Made by a program: the position numbers and the translations under genes. Shown here piece by piece: positions 15,752 to 24,223 of a stretch of DNA of 44,680 bases. Below the pieces are notes generated by a model. That model was not told where the DNA came from. It did no database searches and saw only the letters and a program-made list of their open reading frames with translations. The stretch lies in assembly GCA_944343275.1 (NCBI GenBank), contig CALVMH010000014.1, positions 1 through 44,680 on the forward strand. The letters are read 5' to 3'. Within the stretch, counting starts at the first letter, position 1, and each line of letters begins with the position of its first letter. This stretch comes from an uncultured Clostridia bacterium (lineage in GTDB: Bacteria; Bacillota; Clostridia; Christensenellales; Borkfalkiaceae).

Positions 15752-18700
15752 ATGATGAGAAACAAAAAGAACATTCGGCTACTGACTTGTTTGTGTGCCG
15801 CAACGCTGCTTACGGGCGTGGCGGGGACTGTCGCGGCATGCGCGCCGCCGATCATCGACGATCCGCCCTACACGGTGGAGAAACCGCAGGAAGACCTTCC
15901 CGCATACGATGCCGACATCAAGATGGACGGCGTGCTCAATGATGCCGCGTATGCACAGCTGCGCTGGCTGGAAAACGAATACGTCACGAATAACGTGACC
16001 GTAACCGTGCGGATGTCGGCATATTTCGGCGAAAAGGGCGTCTTCCTCCTGTTTGACGTGGACGACCCCGCCGTCTTTATCAACCCCGACCGCAACCCTT
16101 CGTGGAACAGCGGCATCGAGCTCTATCTCGCCGAGGCGGGCGTCGACCACATCGAAGGGGAGGGCTGGGAGATCGACTTCACCCCCGGAATCGATATGGT
16201 CTCCACGCGCTTGCAGCGCAACGGCGGATTTGTCGCCATGCTCACCGCCAAGGAGGATACGCCCTTCATGCGTTCCGTCGGAAAGGGCGGCGCTGTCGGC
16301 GCGGAGGGCACCGAGGGCTACACGATGGAAGCCTTCTTCCCTTACGGGTTCTTCGGGATCGACGAAGGCGGGCTGGATGCGCTTGCGCTGAACCCCGTTC
16401 TTTTGCGTGCCTACGATCTTGTGGACAACGAATATAGTCAGCGCGTCTGGCACAACTTCGGGCTAGAATGCAAAAAGGGATACAGTTTCTCCAATCCCAC
16501 CACATGGTGGCAGTTCAAGGAGGGCGGGCTGGACGCATGGCTCGTCACTTTGCAGACGGACGGCAACGGAACGCTTGACGGCAACAGCTTTGTCGTGAAC
16601 GGCGAGTCGCTCGAACTGACCGTCACGCCCGATACGGACTATTCCATCAAATCCGTCAAGTGCGGCGGTACGGACTATACCGACAAGCTGTTCATTGAAG
16701 ACGGCGCCATGAAAGTCGTCATCGACAATGTGGCGCAGGACATCACCGTTGAGGCGGAGTTCGAGCGCTTCCCCACGGAGCGCTATGCACTCACGGGCGA
16801 CATCGAATACTTCGGCGCGCCCCTTCCCGACGCGCGGTTCTCGGAACTTACCTTGCAGGCATGCTGCCGCGGCGCGTTCTTCGATGCGGACTTCCAAAAC
16901 GGGGGGGGGTACTCGGTCGACCTTCCCGCAGGAGAGTATATCCTCATTCTGACCAAGGAGGACGGCACCGTCGTCGCACAACAGACGGGCAGCCTGTCCG
17001 CTGCGGCGACCTGCGACATATCGATCGAAAAGACCCTCGATGCCGACATCCTCGAAGGCAAAGAGGACTTCACAAAGAATTTCAGCGATGCGACAGCCGC
17101 CCAGCAGCAGGGCATTCTCTACGACAACAAGGATAACGGCGAAACGTATCCTTCGCAGGTCACGTTCGAAAGCGCTTTCTATGCGCCGTCCATCGGCTCT
17201 ATCATGACGGACAACATCAAGTTCGGCATGCGCATTTATTTGAAGAATGCGGGCGGCGGCGGGGATTTTTCCGTTGCGGACGTCGTTCTCGGCAAAAAGG
17301 CGGACGGCTGGTATCTCGGTATCGGCTATGACCTCATTGCCAATGACGTCGGAACGTACAAGCTCAGCGAGGAGCAGGTCACGGCGGTGCAGGAGGGCAC
17401 GTTCAAGGTGCTCGTCATCAAGGAGGGCGTGGAACACAGGCTGTATGCTCTCAACGGCGACGACTATGAGTATGTTGCCGGCTATACGGATGACGACGAT
17501 ACGCTCGTCTCCTTTGCGACCATCGACCTCATCACCCACAAGGATACGGCGGGCAGCGGCGTCGGCGCATTCGGCATGAAGGGCACCACGGTGTATACCA
17601 ATTATGCGGACGGCATCGACGCAAGTGATATCTCCCTCATCAAGGCGCTCGTCAACGGCACCGTCCGCGTAAAGCCCGTCGTCGAGGCGGAGCATGCGCA
17701 GGTCGTCGACATGTCCGAGGATTACTCCGTCGGCGCGACGCTCACCTTCAAGGTGCAGCTTGACCGCTTTGCCGAACTGCAATCGGTCTCCGTCAACGGC
17801 ACGCCGCTGACGGCGGTAGGAGACACCTATTCCTACGTCATCCGGGCAGAGGACATCCTGAACGGCATCACCATCACGGTGGATGCCACCGCCGATGCCA
17901 TCGTGTATGCAGGCACAGATGCAACAAAAGCATTCAGCGAAGTTGAAGATGACACCATTCAGGGTACCGTATACAATTACGCAACGCATGCGAGCGCAAA
18001 GTTGCAGGAGTTTACTGTCGTCGAGAGCAAGTTCCAAGCACCGTCTTTGAGCAGCGTCACGGAAAACGGTGTGCGCTTCGGGTTGCGTTTTTACAGCAAG
18101 CAAACGGACGATCTTAGCAATACCGGTTATATCGATGTTGTCATTGCAAATGAAAACAATCAATGGTATTTGGACATCGGTGCAGACCTTGTAAATGATA
18201 AGTTGAAACCGGAGACAAAGTATGCACTCAGCTCACAACAGTTTGCAGCGGTTTGTGCAGACGGATTGCGGGTGCTGATCGTTCAGGCAGACAATGTTTA
18301 CAGGTTGTATGCCGAAGACGACGGCGGCTTTGACTTTGTTGAAGCCTTCACAGACGCTCCCGCTGACAAACCTGTCAGGACTGCTTTTGCGACGATCGAT
18401 CTTGTTACAAACCCCGCAACGGCGGCATCCCGCGGAAAAGGCGACTTCGGCGTGAAGGGCACCACGGTGTACGGCGGCTTTGACGAGACGCTCACGGATA
18501 CGGCGCTCATCCGCCTGCTCACCGAGGACGCCGACGCGCAGGTGCGGTATCCCGTCGTCACCGATGCGCCCAACGTCACCGTTGGCGGTCTTTCCGCAAG
18601 CTATCAGGCAGGTGATACGCTCACCTTCACCGTGACGCCCGGCCGCTTTGCAACGGTCACAAAGGTCACCGTCAACGGTGTGGAAGTTATGGAAAGCGCG

Positions 18701-20380
18701 GGTTCCTATTCTTACAAGCTTCCCGACGACATCACGGGCATCACCGTTCAGGTACAATCTACCGTCGATGCCATCGTGTATGCAGGCAAGGGCGATATTG
18801 TCAAGAATTTCAAAACATTGCGCGATGCGGCGCAGATCACATCGGAAAGCAGTTCTGGAAGTGTTGTGGCGGGGCAGGGGACATTGTATACCTATTCCGA
18901 CCATTCCAATATGCTTCCGACCACTTCTGTGATCGTCAGCAATTTCTATGCGTCCGCGCTTCCCGATGAGCAGAATGCCCCGAGCGGTTGCCGCTTCGGA
19001 ATGCGAATCTATACCTGTCCCAATCCGAATAACGATAACGGCAACCAAGGCTTTATCGACGTGATCGTTGCAAGGCAGAATAACAAATGGGTGCTTGATA
19101 TCGGAAACGCAGTTGCACAAAATAGTGTTACTCCTGCGACAGGTTATCCGCTCAGCGATGAACAATTCAATGCTCTTAAAACAGACGCGGGGTTGCAGAT
19201 CGCCATTGTTCAGACAAGTTTGGCGGACGGGGTACAGTTTGCACTCTATGCGGAGGATAACGGAGCATTTGAACTTGTTGAAACGTTTTCGGTTCAGGAA
19301 GGAAACAGAACGACGTACAAGTCCATCGACCTCGTTGTCAACGGCGCTGCCGCAGCCATGATGCGCAGCGGTGACGGCGACTTCGGCGTGAAGGGCACCA
19401 CGGTGTACGGCGGCTTTGACGAGACGCTCACGGATACGGCACTCATCCGCCTGCTCACCGAGGATGCCGACGCGCAGGTGCGGTATCCCGTCGTCACCGA
19501 TGCGCCCAACGTCACCGTTGGCGGTCTTTCCGCAAGCTATCAGGCAGGTGATACGCTCACCTTCACCGTGACGCCCGACCGCTTTGCAACGGTCACAAAG
19601 GTCACCGTCAACGGTGTGGAAGTTACGGAAAGCGCGGGTTCCTATTCTTACCCGCTTCCCGACGACATCACGGGCATCACCGTTCAGGTACAATCTACCG
19701 TCGATGCCATCGTGTACGCAGGCAAGGGCGATATTGTCAACAACTTCAGCGACAGCGATATGCTGGTTTCCAATGCACTTGCAACGGATAATCTGTATCA
19801 CAGTAACGGCAATTATCTGTCTCCGATGTCTGTCATCGAAAGCAATTTCTACATGCCGGAAATTGCGTCGGTTTCTGCGGAAAACGTTGCATTCGGCATG
19901 CGGGTGTATCTGACGAACACGGCTGGCGGCGGCGCCTTCACCTGCGCAGATGTCGTGATCGGCAGAAAGAGCGACGGATGGTATATGGGCACGGGCTATG
20001 ATATGCGCGGCGCCAACAAGATTTCTGCCGCTTACAAGCTCAGTGATGCACAGCTGACCGCGGCGGCATCCGGGAACGGGCTGAAAATTCTATTGGTAAA
20101 AGACGGCGTGGAACACAGACTGTATGCACAGGACGGCAACGCCTTTGAGCTGGTCGGCGTTTATACGGATGACGATGCTACGATGACATCGTATAAGTCC
20201 ATCGATTTGCTCGTGCATAACAGGCAGGGGACCGATCCTCACTTTATGCGGATCGTATCGGAAGGCAACTTCGGGATGAAGGGCACCACGGTGTACGGCA
20301 ACTTTGCCGCAACGTACACGACGGACGCGCAGCTCATTGAGCTTATCACAGGCAAACAGATCGCGGGGGCGGCGGACTAA
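15752..20380 (+). CDS. Giant modular surface lipoprotein with CBM9-like domain and four repeats
   Basis: The 1542-residue protein has a lipobox VAAC (Cys30). Residues about 45-260 resemble a CBM9-like domain (DIKMDGVLNDAAYAQ, later WNSGIELYL). A short beta repeat at about 262-340 and a carboxypeptidase-regulatory-like domain at about 342-428 follow. Four modules start near 429, 722, 1012 and 1325. Each opens with a lectin-like part containing RFGMRIY-type and WYLDIG-type strands and KGTTVY; the first three close with an Ig-like part ending DAIVYAG. The fourth lacks the Ig-like part. No catalytic motif was seen. It probably captures polysaccharide for the neighbouring GH43 and importer. It follows GH43 by 13 bases with GAGGG before two adjacent ATG codons. 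The modules are not a family I can name. Confidence 0.8.
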   Translation: MMRNKKNIRLLTCLCAATLLTGVAGTVAACAPPIIDDPPYTVEKPQEDLPAYDADIKMDGVLNDAAYAQLRWLENEYVTNNVTVTVRMSAYFGEKGVFLLFDVDDPAVFINPDRNPSWNSGIELYLAEAGVDHIEGEGWEIDFTPGIDMVSTRLQRNGGFVAMLTAKEDTPFMRSVGKGGAVGAEGTEGYTMEAFFPYGFFGIDEGGLDALALNPVLLRAYDLVDNEYSQRVWHNFGLECKKGYSFSNPTTWWQFKEGGLDAWLVTLQTDGNGTLDGNSFVVNGESLELTVTPDTDYSIKSVKCGGTDYTDKLFIEDGAMKVVIDNVAQDITVEAEFERFPTERYALTGDIEYFGAPLPDARFSELTLQACCRGAFFDADFQNGGGYSVDLPAGEYILILTKEDGTVVAQQTGSLSAAATCDISIEKTLDADILEGKEDFTKNFSDATAAQQQGILYDNKDNGETYPSQVTFESAFYAPSIGSIMTDNIKFGMRIYLKNAGGGGDFSVADVVLGKKADGWYLGIGYDLIANDVGTYKLSEEQVTAVQEGTFKVLVIKEGVEHRLYALNGDDYEYVAGYTDDDDTLVSFATIDLITHKDTAGSGVGAFGMKGTTVYTNYADGIDASDISLIKALVNGTVRVKPVVEAEHAQVVDMSEDYSVGATLTFKVQLDRFAELQSVSVNGTPLTAVGDTYSYVIRAEDILNGITITVDATADAIVYAGTDATKAFSEVEDDTIQGTVYNYATHASAKLQEFTVVESKFQAPSLSSVTENGVRFGLRFYSKQTDDLSNTGYIDVVIANENNQWYLDIGADLVNDKLKPETKYALSSQQFAAVCADGLRVLIVQADNVYRLYAEDDGGFDFVEAFTDAPADKPVRTAFATIDLVTNPATAASRGKGDFGVKGTTVYGGFDETLTDTALIRLLTEDADAQVRYPVVTDAPNVTVGGLSASYQAGDTLTFTVTPGRFATVTKVTVNGVEVMESAGSYSYKLPDDITGITVQVQSTVDAIVYAGKGDIVKNFKTLRDAAQITSESSSGSVVAGQGTLYTYSDHSNMLPTTSVIVSNFYASALPDEQNAPSGCRFGMRIYTCPNPNNDNGNQGFIDVIVARQNNKWVLDIGNAVAQNSVTPATGYPLSDEQFNALKTDAGLQIAIVQTSLADGVQFALYAEDNGAFELVETFSVQEGNRTTYKSIDLVVNGAAAAMMRSGDGDFGVKGTTVYGGFDETLTDTALIRLLTEDADAQVRYPVVTDAPNVTVGGLSASYQAGDTLTFTVTPDRFATVTKVTVNGVEVTESAGSYSYPLPDDITGITVQVQSTVDAIVYAGKGDIVNNFSDSDMLVSNALATDNLYHSNGNYLSPMSVIESNFYMPEIASVSAENVAFGMRVYLTNTAGGGAFTCADVVIGRKSDGWYMGTGYDMRGANKISAAYKLSDAQLTAAASGNGLKILLVKDGVEHRLYAQDGNAFELVGVYTDDDATMTSYKSIDLLVHNRQGTDPHFMRIVSEGNFGMKGTTVYGNFAATYTTDAQLIELITGKQIAGAAD
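16901..16909 (+). repeat. Nine-G homopolymer tract within the giant lipoprotein gene
   Basis: A run of nine G encodes three glycines at about residues 384-386. A one-base slip would truncate the protein before the four repeated modules, which makes this a candidate contingency tract. Confidence 0.9.
18440..18804 (+). repeat. Intragenic direct repeat, copy A
   Basis: The 365 bases encode the end of the lectin-like part and the whole Ig-like part of module 2, plus the first residues of module 3. Aligned by eye with 19376-19740 they differ at about seven positions, with an offset of 936 bases (312 codons). Confidence 0.95.
19376..19740 (+). repeat. Intragenic direct repeat, copy B
   Basis: This is the partner of 18440-18804. 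The differences include one Gly/Asp, one Met/Thr and one Lys/Pro replacement. The stretches between and after the copies are far more diverged. A 17-base core (AAGGGCACCACGGTGTA) recurs in all four modules at 17579, 18455, 19391 and 20279. Confidence 0.95.
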
Positions 20381-20408
20381 CCCGCTGTCTCCCGCAGAAC
20401 GCGGCACC

Positions 20409-20436
20409 CCCCGTCCGTGTCCTGATACGGGCGGGG
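20409..20436 (+). other. Intercistronic hairpin before the ABC ATPase gene
   Basis: A 10-bp stem with one wobble (CCCCGTCCGT with ACGGGCGGGG, loop GTCCTGAT) sits in the 94-base gap. It has no T-run. It may protect the upstream mRNA end or reduce expression of downstream genes, setting different levels for the lipoprotein and the transporter. Confidence 0.6.
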
Positions 20437-20474
20437 CAGGTCCGCCGCAGGGAAGAGTATGGAGGAAAAGCTCA

Positions 20475-22361
20475 GTGGCAGAAGTGACCTTAAAAAACAT
20501 TTGTAAAGTGTACGACAGCAGGGAACGCGGACACAGGGGCGTTCTCGCCGTCAAAGATTTCACCATGGACATCCGCGACGAGGAATTCATCGTCTTTGTC
20601 GGACCGTCCGGGTGCGGAAAATCGACGACGCTCAGAATGATCGCGGGTCTGGAAGATATTTCCGGCGGCGATCTCTACATCGACGGCGTCTACGTCAACG
20701 ATGTTCCCGCCAAGGACCGGAATATCGCCATGGTGTTCCAGAACTATGCGCTCTATCCGCACATGACGGCATATCAGAACATCTCTTTCGGACTGACGTT
20801 GCAGCGCATTCGGGAACCCATCTACGAACAGAGCGAGGATGTCGCAAACGTGCTATCGGAGATCGCGGCGGCGCGGGCGCAGATGCGCGCGGAATGCAGG
20901 AGCATCGCCGCAGCGGAGAAGCAGATCGACGCGCTCGACAAAAAGAATACCGCTTATCTGAAAGCCATCGACGCCGTCCGCGAGAAGGAGCGCCGCACCA
21001 AGGACCGCGGCATCCATCTTCCGGAGGTGCAAAACGCCGTGCAGCGCCTGAGCGCCCGTGCGGAAGGTCTGCGCGCGGCGATCGAAACGAACATGCAGAC
21101 GGCGGAAGGTCTGCGCGCGGCGATCGCGTCCGGAAAAGAACGGCTGGATGAGCTGGAAGCCGACATCTGCGCCAAGCAGGAGAGCATCAAGGATCGCTGC
21201 CTTCTGCGCATTGACGACAAGAAGCTCAAAGAGCTGGAAAAACACAAGGCGTACTATTTGAAGCTGCGCGCAGGCGACAATGCCGTGCGCGAACAGGACG
21301 AGGCGCAGCTTGCAAAGCTCGAAGAAGAACTCGGTTCGCTGCTTCCCGAAGGGGAGGCTGCCGCAGTGGAGGGGGAAGGGACGGAGGACGCTCCCGCCAC
21401 CGCCGAGGAGCTGCGCATTGCGGGCTTGCGCGAACTGATCGGGCGCTACCAAGAGGAGCTGGACGTGCTTGCGCGGCGGCGGGAGAGCATCGACGAAAAT
21501 CTCGCGCGCATCGACGGCGAACGCGAATTTTACGCCGCAACGCCGCAGCCCGCCTACCGTTTCCGCCGCTATACCAAAACGGAGATCGACAGGAAGGTCA
21601 TGCGCGCCGCCGAGATCCTCGACATCAAAAAACTCCTCAAACGCAAACCGCGTGAGATGTCGGGCGGGCAGCGTCAGCGCATTGCGCTCGGACGGGCGAT
21701 CGTGCGCGAACCGAAGGTGTTCCTTCTGGACGAGCCCCTGTCCAACCTCGATGCCAAACTGCGTACCTCCATGCGCAGCGAGATCGTCAAGCTCCACAAA
21801 CAGCTCAAAACGACGTTCATCTACGTCACGCACGATCAGGTCGAAGCCATGACGATGGGCACCCGCATCGTCGTCATGAAGGACGGCGAGGTGCAGCAGA
21901 TCGACACGCCCGTCAACCTGTTCGACAATCCCGTCAACACCTTTGTTGCAGGGTTCATCGGGACTCCGCAGATGAACATGTTCCGCGTGCAGATGCGCGC
22001 CGTGGGGACCAAGGTGCAGTTCAGCTTCGGCAATGACAGCGTACTCACCTGCGAGAAAAAGAAGATGCGTCCCGTGGACGATCGCTACCTGGACGGAGAA
22101 CCGCACGACGTCGTGCTCGGCATCCGTTCGGAGAACTTCTTCCTCTCCAAGGACGGCAGCGGATTCGCCTGCACCGTCTCCGAAGTGGAACTTCTCGGCA
22201 GCGAGACCAACATCTACACGACGTTCAACGGCGCAAACATCATTCTCAAACTCAATTATCGTCCTGCGGTCGCCGAAGGCGATCCCATCGTCGTCGGGGT
22301 GGATGCGGGCAAACTGTATCTCTTCGACGCAGAGACCACAAAAACCATCTTAAAAGGATAA
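20475..22361 (+). CDS. Sugar ABC importer ATPase with a large coiled-coil insertion
   Basis: The 628-residue protein is a MalK/MsmK/UgpC-type ATPase. Walker A GPSGCGKST is at 43-51, the Q-loop in VFQNYALYPHMT near 89, signature MSGGQRQR near 395, Walker B VFLLDEPLSN near 415, the H-loop in YVTHD near 451, and a C-terminal TOBE/OB region at about 470-628. Ordinary homologues are about 370 residues. Here, after NISFGLTLQ (about 110), roughly 250 residues rich in Ala, Glu, Lys, Arg and Leu form a predicted coiled coil before YTKTEIDRKV (about 367) resumes the family sequence. The reading frame is intact and all nucleotide-binding motifs are present. The GTG at 20475 follows GGAGGAAAAG. It should energise the permeases encoded downstream. 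Confidence 0.92.
   Translation: MAEVTLKNICKVYDSRERGHRGVLAVKDFTMDIRDEEFIVFVGPSGCGKSTTLRMIAGLEDISGGDLYIDGVYVNDVPAKDRNIAMVFQNYALYPHMTAYQNISFGLTLQRIREPIYEQSEDVANVLSEIAAARAQMRAECRSIAAAEKQIDALDKKNTAYLKAIDAVREKERRTKDRGIHLPEVQNAVQRLSARAEGLRAAIETNMQTAEGLRAAIASGKERLDELEADICAKQESIKDRCLLRIDDKKLKELEKHKAYYLKLRAGDNAVREQDEAQLAKLEEELGSLLPEGEAAAVEGEGTEDAPATAEELRIAGLRELIGRYQEELDVLARRRESIDENLARIDGEREFYAATPQPAYRFRRYTKTEIDRKVMRAAEILDIKKLLKRKPREMSGGQRQRIALGRAIVREPKVFLLDEPLSNLDAKLRTSMRSEIVKLHKQLKTTFIYVTHDQVEAMTMGTRIVVMKDGEVQQIDTPVNLFDNPVNTFVAGFIGTPQMNMFRVQMRAVGTKVQFSFGNDSVLTCEKKKMRPVDDRYLDGEPHDVVLGIRSENFFLSKDGSGFACTVSEVELLGSETNIYTTFNGANIILKLNYRPAVAEGDPIVVGVDAGKLYLFDAETTKTILKG
21060..21126 (+). repeat. Short direct repeat in the coiled-coil insertion
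   Basis: Identical 25-base copies at 21060-21084 and 21102-21126 encode AEGLRAAI twice, 14 residues apart. This equals two heptads, so the unit could grow or shrink without breaking coiled-coil phase. Confidence 0.9.
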
Positions 22362-22373
22362 GGGGTGAATATC

Positions 22374-24206
22374 ATGAGGCATTTGAAAAGCAAAATTGTC
22401 GCACTTTCGCTGACCGCCGTCCTCGCCGCAGCGGGGTTGGCGGGCTGCGGAAATCCCGACGGCGCAGCGGGGAACGGGGAGCGCATCACGTTCTGGTACA
22501 CCGCCGATCAGTTCAATGCGGACCCGTATGTGGAGATCGTCAACACGTACAACGCCGGACAGGGGAAGACGGACGGCGTATATGTGAAAGCGTTGATCAA
22601 GAGCGATCAGTCTAATTCGCATATCCAATACTGTACGGGCAAGGGGAGCCAGGTCGACCTCATTGCCGTCAACGACCGTTATGCGTTCAACAACATCGCA
22701 CAGGGGTTCTATACGAATTTGCAGGACTATGTGGACGATGCGTCCACATATACCAAGAACGAGGACGGCGAAGCCTACTTCGACGTCGCCAATTATGCGG
22801 CAAACAACCTCGACCGCTACCGTTTCAACGTGGACACGCGCGAGGCGGGCGAAGGGGAGGACCTGTATGCGCTGCCCATCCTGAGCAACGCCTGCGTGCT
22901 CTATTATAACGAGACGTATTTCGAAGAGGCGGGCATCCACATCATCTCTGTCCCGGAGGACGAGCTGGACGCCTACAACACGGCGCACGGCACGACGTAT
23001 GCGCCGCGCGGCTATGCGGAATATACGGCGGCGTCGTCCCCCGAATCGGGGCTTGCAACTTCCAAAAATCTTGCAGGCGAAACGGTCGTCAAGGTGTTCA
23101 ACAACCTCATTCCCATGAGCTTTCTGGAAGTCAACACGCTTGCAAAATATTTCTCCGAAGCGTGGAATGCAAAGTCGTCTCCCTCCAAATACGGCATTCT
23201 CAATGAGTGGTGGTTCTCGCACGGCTGGGCGGTCGGCGGTGACTGCGTCAAGTATGACGAGGAGAAGGGGCAGTATGTCTTTACCCTCGGCAGCGAACAG
23301 CCCAACTATCTTGTGACGGAGGCTCTCAGCGTCAACGGTCACGACTATGCGGCGGGGGACATCCTCACCTACCGCGACGGGAAGTATCTCGCGGCACATC
23401 CCGACGCGGAACTTTCCAAGCACCTCTATGAGCTTCCCTCGCAGTACGAGCAGTTCCGCGAATTCTGCGCATGGTCGCAGGTGAAGGGCGTTGACGTCGA
23501 TGAGGAATTTGTCGGCTACGGGATCTCGCCCTCTCCCGCTACGCTCGGTCAGACGTCCAAGATCACGTACTTCACGTCGGGCGAGGTCGCCATGGTCGCC
23601 GAGGGCGCCAATGCCATGGACTCCATCGGCAATGCGCTGCGCAACAGCGATACAACGTGGAATGCGGCGCTCATGTATACCTACCGTGAATTTGAAGGGG
23701 AGGACCCCGATCCGTCCGGCACGCTTGCCGTTATCGGCAAGAGCGGCTTTGAAGGGGAACTGAGAACGCAGGACGGCACGAAGATCGTCGGCAAGCTCGG
23801 CGCTTCGAGCATCAACTTCGGATATGCGATCCCTGCAAATTCCAGGCATAAGGACGCCGCATGGAAGTTCCTGCAATATCTCACTTCCGAAGAGGCGCAG
23901 CGCGTCTTCGCCAAGCACGATGCGGGTGTTCCCTCCAACTCGACGCTTGTGACGAGCGAGGAGTTCTACAACAAAGAGAATAAGAAATGCTCCAATTACC
24001 GAGCGCTCTCCATCATGTCCGAGGTCTGCGAGATCGGCGACTGGTCATATTTCGAAAACGGTGAATGGATCACGGATTGGTCGTTGACCCTCAATGACGA
24101 CGTGCGCAACGGTGAGATGTCCCTCGCGACGTTCTTTGCGACATATGAGCCGGCGACCGACGCGCTCCTGAAAGAGTACAAATTCAAGTTGCACGGAAAA
24201 GAGTAA
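22374..24206 (+). CDS. ABC transporter family 1 solute-binding lipoprotein
   Basis: The 610-residue protein has a lipobox LAGC (Cys25), a start typical of family 1 sugar-binding proteins (ERITFWYTADQF), and a C-terminal segment FGYAIPANSRHKDAAWKFLQYLTSEEAQRVF split across residues about 480-520 as in MsmE/YtcQ-like proteins. It should deliver oligosaccharides to the two permeases. It is longer than the common 420-450 residues, with extra sequence in the middle (about 180-340). The ATG at 22374 has AGGGG eight bases upstream; a GTG at 22365 is an alternative. It follows the ATPase gene by 12 bases. Confidence 0.93.
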   Translation: MRHLKSKIVALSLTAVLAAAGLAGCGNPDGAAGNGERITFWYTADQFNADPYVEIVNTYNAGQGKTDGVYVKALIKSDQSNSHIQYCTGKGSQVDLIAVNDRYAFNNIAQGFYTNLQDYVDDASTYTKNEDGEAYFDVANYAANNLDRYRFNVDTREAGEGEDLYALPILSNACVLYYNETYFEEAGIHIISVPEDELDAYNTAHGTTYAPRGYAEYTAASSPESGLATSKNLAGETVVKVFNNLIPMSFLEVNTLAKYFSEAWNAKSSPSKYGILNEWWFSHGWAVGGDCVKYDEEKGQYVFTLGSEQPNYLVTEALSVNGHDYAAGDILTYRDGKYLAAHPDAELSKHLYELPSQYEQFREFCAWSQVKGVDVDEEFVGYGISPSPATLGQTSKITYFTSGEVAMVAEGANAMDSIGNALRNSDTTWNAALMYTYREFEGEDPDPSGTLAVIGKSGFEGELRTQDGTKIVGKLGASSINFGYAIPANSRHKDAAWKFLQYLTSEEAQRVFAKHDAGVPSNSTLVTSEEFYNKENKKCSNYRALSIMSEVCEIGDWSYFENGEWITDWSLTLNDDVRNGEMSLATFFATYEPATDALLKEYKFKLHGKE

Positions 24207-24223
24207 ACCGCGGGAGGGGAATC

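Noticed and set aside
16463-19801. Long antisense frames opposite the giant lipoprotein gene
   Set aside because: They repeat only because the sense gene repeats; no start signals and no family features.
17579-20295. CRISPR-like spacing of a 17-base core repeated four times
   Set aside because: The units are about 900 bases apart and encode the same protein motif in frame within one gene.
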